64,000 nt of DNA from Hyaloscypha bicolor E (GCF_002865645.1 NW_020194638.1:1419974-1483973); one strand, 5' to 3'; positions 11,784-23,868 are shown, counted from the stretch's first letter. Made by a program: numbers and translations. Notes: generated by a model from the sequence alone, not told the origin.

Positions 11784-12176
11784 TGCAACTAACTGGAACT
11801 GGACAGTAGAAAGGAAAAAGCCGTGAAAGAAATTCTGAAATGATGCGACTGAGCTGCTATTAATGCAAGACCATGCAAGCGACTGCCAGGGGTTCACAGG
11901 GCAATTCCAGGGGAAACTGGGGTAAGACCGCCACTGAAGCGGACGAATATAACGCCGGAAGAGTTTGTTCAGTGAACCGAGGCTCAAGGGAAGGTTGCTG
12001 TTCAAATAATTCCCATTATGAAATTATTGGAACTGTACAGAGTATCATAAAACTCCAACTGTTGCGGATCATTGTCTTTGATATGCCACGAACGCCCCGG
12101 ATATACTTCCCAAAGCATTACTCCAGTGATCAAAGCCTATTTCTAACTCATCTTCATCTTCCTTGTCGTCTTGTTC

Positions 12177-13285
12177 CTAATCTTCGCCTTCACCTTCGTC
12201 CTCCACGGGTGTATCCTCTGCCTCTTGGCTCGATTCCTCCTCCACGGGTCTCCTCCTATTCCTTCTCCTATTACTGCTCTCGGCTTCGGCTTCTTCCTGG
12301 GCCTCCTCTTCTTCCACAGCATCATTCTTTCTTTTTCCACCACTCCTTCTCTTGCCCTTCAAGTATTCCTCAGTACTAGTGATCGCCTTCTGCCCAACGT
12401 ACGCTTTCCCAAGCCACGGAGTCTCACACGTCGGACACTTCTTCCCCGGCCTCGAGTTCCAGAATGCAGCTGTGCAAATATTGTGCAACCGGACATTGCA
12501 TTCTCTCTCCGTGCATCTCTGCCCAATCGTCACAATCTCCTTACACGCCTGACAGAACTTGATTCTCTGCCACGATTCCGGGTCATCGGAATCATTATAC
12601 GCTTCAACCAGCCAACTCCTCAATTCCAATAACGCACGTGGAGAGAGCGTGTAAAAACCTTCCGCGCTCCTCTCAAGCCAAGTCTCTTTTACCAGATTTG
12701 CCAGCAGCTTCTCAGTTTCGTTTTGTGTCAGGCCTCTATCGGATGATTGTGTAGCTTGTGCAGGCTCGCCTCCTCCGCTTTGCCTACCGCCGCCTTTCCG
12801 GACTTTGATCTCCATTGCTTGCATACTTGTGACCGCCATGACTTCTCTACGTTTCGTATTGTGGGTCTCGAACATCGCATCTAGGAGCCGCTTGATGTAA
12901 GATATCTCGTCCGCTGTTCGAGTAGTCGCGAGTTGGGTAAGGGGATCGCTGACGCTGTTTACGAGGGCGTATATTCGCTCTTTGGTGGTTTGATGCTGGG
13001 TGCTGCGGATTTCGTAGTCGTAAGGAGAGATGGCGTCTGCGGCAGCGGATATGTATGAATCGAAATCTGCCTGGGTTACATCTTTTGGATCCGTTTTCCT
13101 TTCTAGGAAGTGTGAGCCATGTCTTGACGAGGCTGAGGGATTTGCTCACCTTCTTGTACGGTGAAGATGGCTGCGAGAACTTTTTGGCCATCTTCGAATT
13201 TCATAGCCCCGCGAGCAAGGAAGGATTGAAGAAACGCGCGGTTTCCATCGTTGTAATGGGCTGGAATATCTTCGGCATCCGACAT
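12177..13285 (-). CDS. nse1: SMC5-SMC6 complex subunit Nse1, RING-like E3 ligase component, 346 aa
   Basis: Nse1 belongs to the SMC5/6 genome-stability complex and pairs with the MAGE-like Nse3; its RING-like domain supports ubiquitin ligase activity. Exons are 13285-13150 and 13081-12177, with a 68-bp intron (GTGAGC donor). The N-terminus (MSDAEDIPAHYNDGNRAF) is followed by winged-helix-like segments (RAFLQSFLARGAMKF; GLTQNETEKLLANLVKETW with FYTLSPRALLELRSWL). Then comes a C4HC3 RING variant: C-x2-C-x9-C-x4-C, then His, Cys, and a final CPTC (about residues 220-262). This order is diagnostic for Nse1. After the RING there is an unusual highly acidic/basic tail of about 80 residues (Glu-rich, with NRRRNRRR), longer than in yeasts. 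Confidence 0.92.
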
Positions 13286-13869
13286 CTTTGCTGTTAAATT
13301 GAGGTTGTTGAAGTTCTGTAGACTCTTCAGGTGTGGGAGACGCGATTTGGTGGGACGTGTTTTTAGCGTGTTTTTGGGATGCCTGGTAATATATTTGGCC
13401 CCCAGTTCGAACTTTTCATCACCTCCTGCTTATAAAATCATTGTTCATCATTCTTTTTATTTTTTATTTTTTAAAAAGCAAAACCCCCGCAGGTACGATT
13501 CAGAAGCTAAAGACTGAGTTCTCTTTTTCATGCCTGGTCATCGAAGCTAAGTGCCCCCCTGGAATAAGTGTTGCTCTGAGCCACCCACCTCATTTGAATG
13601 CAAAGTACTTTGTTTCCGCCTCCCCTCCGTAGGACATCATGTAGAGATTGAGTTTCGACCAAGCGATTTCTAGATTGTATCTCAGGGACAGATGAGGACA
13701 TCAAGTTGGAGTGGAGAAAGTTTTTCGATTGATGTTCAAGAACTCAGGCCTGCAACTTTTGGCTAAAATAACCCTAAAGAATATCTGGGCAAAGAGAAAG
13801 CCTCCAAGCACCTGTCTTACGCCGCACTTTCTTATCTTTACTCGGTGGTCACAGTGACGATATTCTTGT
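13286..13869. other. Intergenic, no gene seen
   Basis: This is the space upstream of nse1 and downstream of the DUF427 gene. It has T/A-rich runs near 13450-13475 and no supported coding region. Confidence 0.6.
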
Positions 13870-14546
13870 CTAGAGATCCGGATCATCAGCTCTGGTCAAC
13901 ACAACACTTTCTGAGTCCCTTGAATCCCTGCCCAGCGGGCTCGAGAGATCAGACAAGAGTATCCATACGCCGGATCTTTGGGAACACCTAGAATCTAGGC
14001 ACGAGGGGGTAGCAGTCAAAGGAAGATGAGTTAGTACTCACAGAAAGCAACATGGTCCTTGATATTCTTCGCCTTTTCAAAGGGTTCTGGATAGTACCAC
14101 GCCGCATTCTTGAACTCAGTTTCTACAATCTCATGAGCTCCATCACTTTCAACTCCTCCAAAGCACACTTACTATCAAGATTGATCGTATAATACGAAGC
14201 AGCTCCCTTCCATGGGCAATGGGTTATGTGATCAGTCTTGGTCATCATCTCCATCTTGATCGACCTGAAGAACGAAGTCAAGCCACGTCTCACAATCATC
14301 CACACCAGAACTTACGAAGGTGGGAACTGAAATTAAATCAGTAAGCGTCAATTGGAAGGCCAATGGGCAACGTACGTAGATATTTCCTTCAACAACCTCG
14401 TACTCATCAGTCTCCGCGATAGTCCGGCCAGAGACCGTTGCAATTGCTTTTCCGTGAGTCATTGTGGGTACGTAGTGTTTGGATAGACGGGAATTGAAGG
14501 TTGTATTCCTGGATAGAGAGCTTGCTTTAAGTAAAGAAAAGCTCAT
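13870..14546 (-). CDS. DUF427 family protein with an 11-nt exon, 159 aa
   Basis: This is a DUF427 (PF04248) protein, a small beta-barrel family of unknown biochemical role in fungi and bacteria. Exons on the minus strand are 14546-14376, 14326-14316 (11 nt), 14264-14173, 14122-14042 and 13994-13870, with introns of 47-51 bp. The joined product contains the family signature: GKAIATVSGRTIAETDEY, VEGNIYFPPSSI (across two introns), TKTDHITHCPWKG, SYYTI, and AAWYYPEPFEKAKNIKDHVA ending in FY. The Ser/Arg-rich N-terminal 28 residues (SLSRNTTFNSRLSK) look like a mitochondrial presequence, but translation could also start at MTHGKAI. The last exon (about 41 codons) does not resemble family tails, so the 3' end is less certain. 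Confidence 0.82.
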
Positions 14547-14723
14547 GAGGATGTGGAATCATATGCATTGATTACAGATCCATGACGAGGAGGGGTAAGC
14601 GGGCGGGTCACGTGCAGCTCTACTACCGTTTATGGTGAGACCTGGCTCAAACTTCAAGTGCAACGCCCTGTTTTTTACATTTCGTTGTCTCAACGGAGTC
14701 AAGCTGTAATAATCGTGTCCAGC

Positions 14724-15300
14724 TCATATGTCATCAAAGACACTCCCCGGTCCTCTCTTAGACATGATCTCCAGGCCTCCCGTTCCAGGAACAAACTTCT
14801 TCATCCCAAACATCTTCTCATAGAACTTCATTGCACGCTCTCCATCATGACCTCCTGTGTACAAAATGGCACCCCTGAGGTCCGGCCACGAGTCTAGCGT
14901 CTCGTTGATACACTCCATCAGCCATTTTCCGATACCCTTGCCTTGGTACTCAGGGATGATGAAGACGTCGGTCAGGTAGGCGAAGGTGGATTCGTCTGTG
15001 ATGACTCGAGCAAGGCCGATCTGTGTTGGTGGGGTTCGACCTGAGTCTGTTAATTGAGTGTTTGGAGTAGGTTGGAGGGGGCTGACAGGCGATTTCAGTT
15101 GATGATTCCGGGAGTGCGTAGACTCCAAAACAGAGTGAGTGGGAGAGCATGTGCTTCATCGCCTCGTCTGAAATTCGCTTCGTCCAGTACATATATTCCG
15201 AGTCAAATACCGCGTTGATGACATCATGTTGCAGTAGAGCTTGTGAGGTAGAAATCAGGAATTGGTCTCTATACCATTGAGATGTAGTTGGACTGGGCAT
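14724..15300 (-). CDS. GNAT-family N-acetyltransferase, 176 aa
   Basis: A GNAT acetyltransferase moves an acetyl group from acetyl-CoA to an amine; the substrate is unknown. Exons are 15300-15087 and 15040-14724, over a 46-bp intron (donor GTCAGC, branch TTAAC). The start MPSPTTSQWYRDQF is the only one in frame with the N-terminal motif. Diagnostic features are strands LCFGVYALPES and IGLARVITD, the motif-A strand FAYLTDVFIIPEYQGKGIG with the acetyl-CoA loop (Q/R-x-x-G-x-G/A form: QGKGIG), and MKFYEKMFGMKKF near the end. It resembles the single-domain fungal proteins in the same class as bacterial YjgM-like acetyltransferases. The catalytic domain is complete. Confidence 0.88.
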
Positions 15301-16471
15301 ATTGAATTGGATGGGGATTTATAAGGCATGGAAAAGATTTTTTGGTTGATCAAGGAAGTTGATATGGAGTTTTTAAATTGGACATTGACTCATAGAGTTT
15401 TGAGGGCAATTGAGCTTGATCAGCTGTGGTGAGTCATGATTCCCCCACTTTGGACCATCGAAGGGCGTATCTGATGTTGGCCTTCTGCATTGCGGAATTG
15501 ATTTTATATTCGGAGTATACAGAGTTGCTCAGGGTATACTAAACCCCGAATCGGGTGGGACCGTTTTTGATTTGAAGTTCAATATAAAGATAAGTTCGGA
15601 CGATAAGTAGGAAGTGCAAGGCTACCCACGTCCTTTGATCCGGACTTACCGAGTTTGACGGCAAGAGAGACTTTGGCAACAGGACTTAATGGCCCGCCAT
15701 CTTATTCTAGAAAACACGGCTTCCGACAATGCTCTCTCAGGGACGTTCACCAATTCTGGGATCCAGAATTCTCTACATCTTCCACTCTCTTGCACCTCCC
15801 GGGCTTGATGGCAATGTACCTGCGTCAAATGTTGTTGCCTAACCGAACAGCAGAGTTGTGAATAGAACAACGGTGACAGAAATGAATCGCTTGGGCAGAA
15901 ACCAAGAGTCCATTAACTCCAATCATTCTGGTAAGCTCCCTCTGGTGAGCTGGATCGTTCTTCGACTTGTCGTTGGTTGATCCCTCCGTACCGCCCCCAC
16001 AGTCTAGGAACTTGAGACAATTTGAATATTAAGAAAAAGACGAGAGCATGAAGTGAACTTCGTGAAGATCCAGAACGATGCAAGGTCAACGTGGTACTTG
16101 CCTCAATCCATCCAACTTGACAGAAAAGTCGCGGCGCAATTTCTAAACAAAGGAAGCCACCACCCGGTGTAGCATGTTGAGAGAGATAGCGAAAAATGAG
16201 GCACCGGCAAATCAAATAGATCAATTTAATCTTTGGACCTTTGAAGGCTCCATTAGGTTCCAATTGGCACTAACCAAGACATTGGTCACGTGGATATTTG
16301 TGCCTTAAAAGCCAGGGGTGCTGATACTTCGCGTCAACTTCAAGTCAACGTAAAACTCGCGTCTGTCACAGCGACAGTACTTCACCAGCCACCACTAATT
16401 CAGTAAGACGAGGCTCCCACTTCAGCCCTATTACCACCGCAGTCGAAAGATTCGGCCCAGCCCAAATCAAC
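15301..16471. other. Intergenic 1.2 kb
   Basis: No gene is supported. Overlapping frames of 60-116 codons on both strands (15646-15870, 15913-16263) lack domains, splice support and protein-like composition. The segment should hold the promoters of the divergent acetyltransferase (-) and arp9 (+) genes. Confidence 0.55.
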
Positions 16472-18599
16472 ATGCCTCCCTTTCGAGATGAGCACATCTT
16501 GATCATTGCGCCAGGATCGCAAACGACTTTGGCGCAACTCGGCCTTCCAGAATCGTTCACTCCTGCGTCGCATAGATTCCCCACTCGCATGTTTCCGGCC
16601 CCTGATGGGAAAACATATGAGCCGTACAAAATTCGATCCAGGAAGAAGGAGGTCGTGATCAATGGCGGGGATGTCGAGATGGGCGGAACTGTAGAACCGA
16701 AGATGGCGGAGGAAGGTGATGAAGAACTGATTGAGCTACCCGAAGACGACGAAGGCGCGATATACCCGCTTAAAGGTAGGCAATTGCCGCGTGAACTCTT
16801 CAAGCTTAACAACTAATATTGATTGCAGAGGGCCGGATCGATAACATGCCAGCTTTCTGGGCTTTTCTTCAGCATGTTCACAACACACTGTCGCCAACCT
16901 TGCACACCCCTATAATGCTGATCGCACAACCATCTTGGACCGCAAAGAACCATGAAGATCTCACAGCATTCTTATTCGAGCAGTTTAAGACACCCGCACT
17001 TTGCATTATGGACAGCGCTTTGGCGACGTCGTATGCGTTTGGAATTGCGAATGCCACTATTATTGATGTTGGATTTGGGAAAATTGATGTGACGGCTGTC
17101 ACAGACTTCCAAATCTCCGGTAGAGGAACAGTTCCTCATTCCGGAGGGGAGGCTATGACACAGCGACTGATGAAGCTGCTCAAGGCCAAGAATTTCACAA
17201 GAGACATGGCAGAGCAATTGAAGCGGAGCCCGGTCTGCGAGATCCTACCTCCAGGAACTCCACTTCCAGGTACTGATGTTAAAGAAGAGGCCGCCGTCAT
17301 CAGCAATCCAGCAGCTGCAGCATCCACAGGTGCGACCTCGTCGGGACCAAGCGTTCGGATTACGGAGGTGCCTCATGTCCCAGTACTTGATATGGAAGTT
17401 GGAGAAGACGACGATGCTTTTGATGATAAACAAATAGAGGATGATGGCGTATTAGACGTTGCCAGTATTGTGACGAGTGGCAAGATTCAAGAGGTTTTGG
17501 CGAGGAGAGAGAAGGAGAAAGCAGAGAAAGAAAAGCTGAAGCAAGCACGAAAAGAGAAGAGAGACGCTGAGAAGGCTGAGGCGGCAGCGGCGGCTGCAAG
17601 GCCTGCAAGACTTCCCAACTCAAAGAGACCTCGTGCGATCTTCCACTACGAGGAGATCATCAAGGATACTCCGGATGCAAAGAGACAAAAGACCCCTGAA
17701 CCTACACCCGCCGCGCCTGCAGCCAGTGAGACGGCTGTCGCTAGCGAAGCTAATCCTGCAGACAGTGCCGCTGCTGCTGCCGTTCCCGAATCTGAACCGG
17801 CACCTATTGAGGATGAAGCTGCACGTCGAGAACAGCAGAAAGCTGCACGCAAAGAAGAGAGACGAAAGAACCGGGAAGAAGAGAACCCGGAGCGAATCCG
17901 TCGGGACATCGAGATTGGTATCGAACGCTTCCAAGCTGCAGATGAGGGCTATCTAGATGCGGTTGCTGATACTATTTATCGCACAATCCTGTCTGTGGAC
18001 GATATCTCAAAGAGACAAGATGCTTGGGATGCATTGGTAATCTGTGGATCAGGGTCGAAAGTTCGAGGTTTCAAGGAGGCGCTGTTGACCACCCTCAACA
18101 ATCGATATCTTGTATCTCCCAGCTCCGCTACGATGTTTATGAGCGAATTGCCGTCCAACCTCGCCACGCCGAGCGGTACTGGTTCACAGACACCCAACGC
18201 ATCATTCACGCCCCATGCTCCTCCTACCGCCAGCGCAGTCAATCCTCTCTTGCTTGCCGCCACGACTGCGTCAAATCCTGCTCTGAATCCCAACCTGTCG
18301 GTCACATCGTACAATGGCACGCATAGCCACTCTTCTCACTCACAATCACCAACAAGCATTAAGGTGGCAAGTCCTCCAGGCTACTTCCCAGAATTGAAGC
18401 TGTACGAGGAAGCGGTTTTCTTGGGATCTCAGGTGGCGGCAAAGGTTATCTTCGTTGTCGACCAGGGATTGTCAAAGGGATTTCTTTCAAGAGTGGAGTT
18501 CAACGAAGAAGGCCCGACCGCTATCCATCAAGTGTAAGTTCAGTCCCTTGACACCCAAAGACTGTTCGCTGACCCTTCTTCAGGGGACTTGTATTCTAG
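16472..18599 (+). CDS. arp9: Actin-related protein Arp9, SWI/SNF and RSC chromatin remodelling subunit, 674 aa
   Basis: Arp9 is a nuclear actin-related subunit that pairs with Arp7 (or its equivalent) on the HSA domain of SWI/SNF-type ATPases. Exons are 16472-16775, 16829-18533 and a 16-nt last exon 18584-18599 (introns 53 and 50 bp). Without the last intron the protein would stop at IHQV; with it the end reads HQVGLVF. Actin-fold elements are EHILIIAPGSQTTLAQLGLP at the N-terminus, PIMLIAQPSW, a phosphate-loop-like DVGFGKIDVTAV and GTVPHSGGEAMTQ, and late LVICGSGSKVRGFKEALL. A long charged insert (residues about 230-360, with KEKLKQARKEKRDAEK and ARREQQKAARKEE) is probably a coiled coil and is typical of filamentous fungal Arp9. 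The assignment is strong. Confidence 0.9.
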
Positions 18600-19189
18600 A
18601 TGTAATCCTTGGAGTTTGGGTGTAGGATATGAACCCTAGCTAGAGACTGCTAGGAGAACAAAAGTATACCCTTTTTACTAGATCCGTAATGATTTCAATC
18701 AGTCTTCTGAAGTTGTGCACATTGACTATTATCTTTCCGAGATAACTGCATTTAATTTGGTGCTGCAATAATGCAGTTGCAGCTTCATTCTCCCATGGAA
18801 AGCAGGCAGTACATCCACGCTCATCCCTGAATTGGCCCTGGGCCTTCAATTAACAGGTCTCGACGAGCATTTTTGCATTACAGTTAATGCTATATCATCA
18901 GGGAAAATATTCTCCCAAGTCACATGATTCTATATTCTCTCGAGAATCATCTTCAAATCCATTCTTAAAAGTGAGGCAAACGTGAATCCGAACATTCGTG
19001 TCACTTGCCGCTTTTTCAAGTTTATATCGCGCTTTCCCTTTCGCTTAGCGAGTCGACCATAACAGGACTCCTGCCCTTCCTTCTCCAAAAATATCTCCCA
19101 TCCACCAACCTCGTCCGTCCAGAACGAAACGCGACGAACTCCATTGTACTTCATTCAGTAGTAGATTGTGTTTAGGGCTCTTCTCCGAG

Positions 19190-19256
19190 GTATGCTCAAA
19201 TCCTGATTCATAGTTCCGGTTGTTTTTGAAAGCGAACCGATACTGACTTCCTTCAG
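19190..19256 (+). other. Probable 5'-UTR intron of the 2EXR gene at 19270
   Basis: A donor GTATGC, a branch-like ACTGAC and an acceptor CTTCAG bound a 67-bp segment 13 bp before the start codon at 19270. Size and signals match the coding introns around it. Not confirmed by transcript data. Confidence 0.45.
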
Positions 19257-19269
19257 GTCATTCAGCAGG

Positions 19270-20582
19270 ATGCGTGCCACGAAGGGGAGCTTGACCATCG
19301 GTCGAGTCGGTGCATCCAAGGCCAAGAACGAAACTCCGTACAGATCTTCCTCAAAGAGGGTCGCAAAGGAGATCATCGAAATCAAGAAACTCCCAGCTCG
19401 CGCATCCAGAAAGCAGGTGAATTACAAGGAAGAGAGCGAAAAGGAATCCGAAGTGGAATCCGAAGAGGACGATGAAGGTGATTATGGTTTCGGAGTTGTC
19501 GAGGTTGTCGAGGAGGTGAAGAAGGAAGTCTTTGCCACTTTTGAGGCAGGTACAGAACTCGAGGAAGGTCTTTGCATCGTACGCAGCCTTGGCGGCGGAA
19601 AGTACGAGCTTGTCAACTTGAACACTGTTCCCCGTGGCCTTATTGCCTCAGAGGATACCGGCAACATTCTCAAGGGCGATCCAGAGCGGCGTGGGATGTT
19701 CGCAATCAATAAGGAACAATGGGACGAGGCGATATTGAAGACAGAGTTGGCTGCTAAGAGCGCTGGTGAGCAATCCAGTTTCGATTTGAACGTACGAACA
19801 CATGCTGATTCAAGCAGATGGCCATATCTTTCGGCTCATGAAATTGCCTCTTGAATTACGGTTCAAGATCTACGAGTATGCCATCATTGCCAATGTCCCA
19901 ATTCGACCCACTACAGCGCCTTCTAAGATTCTCGGCTTAGCTTTACTGAGAGCAAGTCGCCAAATCTACCGTGAATGTCGACCCTTCTTCTATCAGAATA
20001 ATTTCAAGATCAATAGCATCGTAAAGAATTTCATGCCGTATAGAGAATCAGTCACCAAGAATGTCCAGGAGATTACATTCGATTGGTGGGGCTTCTCGCA
20101 AAAGGATATCGCAACGTAGGTCTTGGACCCTTTCAGAGCAATGTCCCTGAACTCGTGGGTCAATCATAATCGAGCAAATGCTAACTCTCCTACATAGGCT
20201 GACCTTCTTCGCACAGTGCAAGAAGCTCAAAGTTCTCCATATAATGATCACCAAATGGTCTGTCGACGCGGCGCCATATCATAGACGTCAACATACGTTC
20301 CAGAATGAAGACAGCGTTAAGCGATTCAGAAAGACCAATGGTTTCGACAAGCTCGTAGCTATTCGAGGTCTCCAGAAGGTCACTGTCCAAAATTGTGCTG
20401 GGCTATATGGAGCATCGGATGTGACACAGGAGGAGCTAGTTGCTCTCGAGGCGTTTTTGATGAGAGAACTGACTAAGCCAAGACCGGATGGAGCGGAAGT
20501 ATGTGGCTACCCTTCCCATATAACTTGTATGCTAACTCTTGCCCAGACCAAAGCTTCGAAGAAACGCAAAGACAGATATTAG
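19270..20582 (+). CDS. 2EXR/F-box-like domain protein with acidic N-terminal region, 376 aa
   Basis: Exons are 19270-19765, 19818-20115, 20198-20498 and 20547-20582, all in frame. The first exon codes a basic then acidic region (EESEKESEVESEEDDEGDYG) with no known domain. Exon 2 starts a 2EXR-like motif of fungal hypothetical proteins: LMKLPLELRFKIYEYA, then LRASRQIYRECRPFFYQNN. The third exon continues with an alpha/beta stretch (KLKVLHIMITKW, LVAIRGLQKVTVQNC). The end is basic (KASKKRKDRY). The last intron (20499-20546) is 48 bp, has no stop and keeps frame if retained, which would add 16 residues. Such proteins are abundant in Pezizomycotina and their molecular role is unknown; some may be F-box adaptors. 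Confidence 0.78.
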
Positions 20583-21178
20583 TGGGTTCTGCGCCACGCC
20601 TGGCCTATAGTTCCATTGATTCCAGGGACTTTTGGCTGTGGCACGATTGTTGGCAGGTATTCTCATGTGGTTTCTTTCACTTGCACAATTGGGTTGCCTG
20701 GGGTCGATCTTCGGGTTTGCATTGATCTTTGGCCTGCAAGAGAGTATGCTTCCCACGGTTTCGTGCGCTGGTTTGAGATACTTCGACTCTCTCAAATACT
20801 GGGCTGAAGGTTTTGCTTGCTCTACATGTATCACATTAGCTTATATGGGGAAGATGCTGCGTTGTTTTCACGGTTTTTGCTACGTAGCACAGAATAATAA
20901 TTCACTTGTAGCAAGAGGTCCTACCATTTTTGGCCATGTCTTCTTCATTGTGCTCTGAGTCTCGACCGCTCAGCTGGACGTACGGTAGAGTTCAAAGGTT
21001 TCACCTGACGCAAATGGGATTCGCAGAGATTATCCTTTTATTTTCCTATTCTAACGCCCCAATTTCTCAACCATCACCCACCATTATGTTCTCAATTACC
21101 TGGCGCCCGCATCCAAATTTCTGGCCGCTGCAAATCACTCATACAATTCGTAAGGGTATCTCATTCTCAATCGCAGCA
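20583..21178. other. Intergenic, no gene supported
   Basis: This is a converging 3' region between the 2EXR gene and the minus-strand membrane protein. A hydrophobic open frame near 20670-20958 (+) exists but has no good start and no splice or family support. Confidence 0.5.
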
Positions 21179-22537
21179 TCATATCTTCGACACTCGTCCT
21201 ATCTTCTCTCCTCCCTGACTGTCAGAGCTCTTGCGGTGCTTATCCGAACTCTTCTTCCTCGAACTCGTCGGTCTCTCAGAATGCTCCCTACTCGAAGCCG
21301 AACGACGTTCACGCTCTGTGCTTCTCTGGGACGAGTTTGGACGTCGGTGTGAGGCCGAAGGGTCATCGACCATGGGGTCGTCGTCCAGTTCAATGATTCG
21401 GCCCTCGCTGTTGACTTTTGCTTCACGCTCGAGACGGGTCTCGCGGCCGCGTTTATGGCAGTACCAGAAGACGAAGAGGAGGACTGTTCCCAAGGTTAGT
21501 ACGATTTCAGTTAATATGATTGGGCAAAGGTAAAGGGTGAATACCGAACAGCCCCAAGCTCAACAAGACATTCGTGCCCATGAACGCAGGCCATCTAAGC
21601 TTCAGAGCATTCATAATAGTCTTCAGTAATCCAACAACAGCTCCCGGCTTCGTAACCAAATCCTTCAAACTTGTCGGCTTAAGGAAGCTCTTGGCAGCTG
21701 CTCCAAATCCTCCACCACTCGCACTCGCACCCGCTGTATTAAGCGCCTGTGCCTCCGTCGCCACAGCCAGCAATTCCGGCGCCAGACTACCCGTCAGCTT
21801 CGTCGGCAGCTGTGTAATCAACTTCTGCAAGAAGCTGGGTAAATGATCGTAGCTCTTGGCCAAGGTGCCTTGTGAGTCGTCAAGCAGGTGGACGAGATCG
21901 TCGTATGCGGTTGGTACGCCATTGACAAGGTCTTTGAGGATCACTGTGAATTTTTGGACGAGCTCTTGGGATTCTTTGGACATGGAAAAGGCGTTGTTGT
22001 TAACAGCGGCCAGGTTGAGGTCGTTGAGAACGCGGATTATGTCGTCTTCTTCTTTCGTGGTTTCGTCGGGTGTTACGACTGGTTTGGGGTTGGGGTCTTC
22101 TTTTTTCTGGGGCTGTTAGTTTGAATTGAGAAGTTGGGACCGGGGCAAGAACTTACCTTCTTCGTGAGACTTCGGGCCAGGAACGAGAATCGAGATGCCT
22201 TCTTGTCATCGTGCTTCTCGTTCTCCTTTCCTTTGCCTTTGTCTTTCTGTTTGGTCTCCTGCTGCTCGACAGCTAATTTAGTTGTGCCATCCCCAGCTGG
22301 TTCAGTCATGCCATTGCCATCGTGAACTACCATCTGCGCCAGATTGTTCATCGAGTCTCCAGCTTCGGGGCCGAATCGAGGTCGTTCAGGCAGAGGTGGC
22401 GGTGTGCCCTCCGTAGAGATGACACGGGTGAGAAAGTGCTCATCTTCTTCGCTGATGATGGGCGTTTGTTCTCCATCTTTGGCCTTCTTCTCAGCTTGGT
22501 GCTTCTTCACTTTCTTGTAGGTGAAGTATTCCATCAT
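21179..22537 (-). CDS. Unrecognised single-pass membrane protein, 417 aa
   Basis: Exons are 22537-22157, 22112-21545 and 21483-21179 (introns 44 and 61 bp). The start is MMEYFTYKKVKKHQAEKK. Residues 1-125 are charged and Pro-rich (TPPPLPERPRF), with a Lys/Glu run (KQKDKGKGKENEKHDDKK). The middle (about 130-310) is a helical, more conserved-looking domain: RVLNDLNLAAVN, ELVQKFTVILKDLVNGV, DDLVHLLDDSQGTL, LPSFLQKLITQLP, and a Gly/Ala-rich SASGGGFGAAAKSF. One transmembrane segment spans the last intron (NVLLSLGLFGVLLFVFWYC), followed by a basic Ser/Arg-rich tail ending in KIGRVSKI. It has no signal peptide, so it is probably a C-terminally anchored organelle or ER protein. I do not recognise the family by name. 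It is divergent from the gene at 22845, with 307 bp between them. Confidence 0.75.
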
Positions 22538-22844
22538 CTTGGCGGTGTTGCTTCGTTATGATCGAGGGGAGAAAGTTGGCGAGAAAGACATTAAGAGGAA
22601 ATTACTCAGGTCGAGATTTCTTGGACAGGTTTCATTGAATGGGCTGCCAGTGACGCCCCATTGTTCAGCTTTTGTTCGTCTGCATAAGCCACACGTCATT
22701 TTTGATACCCCTGCAAAGCAAGATCTCGGCTCCTGTGTCGATCCCTGGAGCGCCACATTCTTATTCAACCTCAGGTTGTTGTTTACTTTCTCTCCACATT
22801 CGTCGACTGCCCCTCCGCAACCCCACGTTGTCTCGCATGGGCTG

Positions 22845-23632
22845 ATGTCCACAAAAGCCATGGCCCTGCCCTCAATCAGCATCGCATCCATCGTTATCGG
22901 CTTCATATCATTCTCTTTTACACTTGCGATTGTAAGTCCTACGCAAATAACTCTTTTTTTTTTGGCAATCCCGGTAGTGCCGAGCGCAATTCTGTTCAGT
23001 CTCTTGGGCGGAAAACTCTCAGAAAGAAATTCTTGCTAGTCGATCGGTTTCAGGGGGTATTTTTACTGGCAATAGCTGACCCAGTTCTTCTCCAGTGGCT
23101 TCACGCATTCTGGGACGCCTTCCTAACCCTCGGTTCCGCTCCCAACCAAATCCAAGACGCCCTGTCCGTCCTCCGACAAGGCTTGTACGAAGAACGAGAA
23201 CACCTCAAACGGAAACGGCGACGAGGAGAGGGTGACCACCCAGGTTCTAAATTGAAGAGTCTATACTACGAAGGCGGACCTACCAGAGTCATAAACGATG
23301 CAGTTAAAGACTTGATAAAAGAGTTCAAGAACTATGAGAGGCCTTTTTTAGTGACTCCGCACGAGGGAAGGGAGAAAGAATTGGAGTGGTCGTTTGATGC
23401 TACGCAGCAGTATTATAAAAGCGATTTTTGGCACCGGCTGCTTTGGCTAAGAGCGAGGGGACATATTTATAATATTGCCAACCGGCTGGAGAAGGCGCAG
23501 ATCAGGCGGATTGCGCAGGAAACCACCGAGACCCAATTTATGTTGAGGGATACGATGGGCATGGTGAGAGAGTATGAGAACAGGCTTCGGGCTATTGAGG
23601 AGAGACTCCAGATGTCGAGGATTGGGTACTGA
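22845..23632 (+). CDS. Unrecognised protein with N-terminal membrane anchor, 207 aa
   Basis: Exons are 22845-22931 and 23096-23632, joined phase 0 over a 164-bp intron with donor GTAAGT, branch GCTGAC and acceptor CCAG. Two in-frame ATGs, at 22845 and 22860 (MALPSISIAS), are possible. The N-terminus is one hydrophobic helix (SIVIGFISFSFTLAI) followed by WLHAFWDAFLTLGSAPNQIQ. The rest is helical and charged: LRQGLYEEREHLKRKRRRGE, a tract VIKDLIKEF-type helix, WHRLLWLRARGHIYNI, and a coiled-coil-like C-terminus (MVREYENRLRAIEERLQM). This order (membrane helix, Trp-rich linker, long helical domain) recurs in fungal proteins of unknown function, sometimes called membrane-associated hypothetical. 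Function not known. Confidence 0.72.
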
Positions 23633-23868
23633 GTTGGGAGTTCTAAAACAGGACAATTGGGATTTATTGAGGATTAAGACATGCTGGTTGGGACGCAGTT
23701 CACAGGGAAAAACTGGGAAGTCTAGAGGGATACCGTTTTTACGTTATATGAGTACAAAGGGGGTTGTTCTCTCTATGCTAGAGAAACACCTTCCCACGCG
23801 GCCGGAAAAGACCGGAAAACTGGGACATTTGGAGGTATCTTCAGAAAACTCCGATCGCGATCGCCTGC

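Noticed and set aside
15646..16263. Overlapping frames on both strands
   Set aside because: No domains, no splice support, and composition not protein-like.
20632..20958. Hydrophobic + strand frame after the 2EXR gene
   Set aside because: No good start codon, no family features, and it lies in a converging 3' region.
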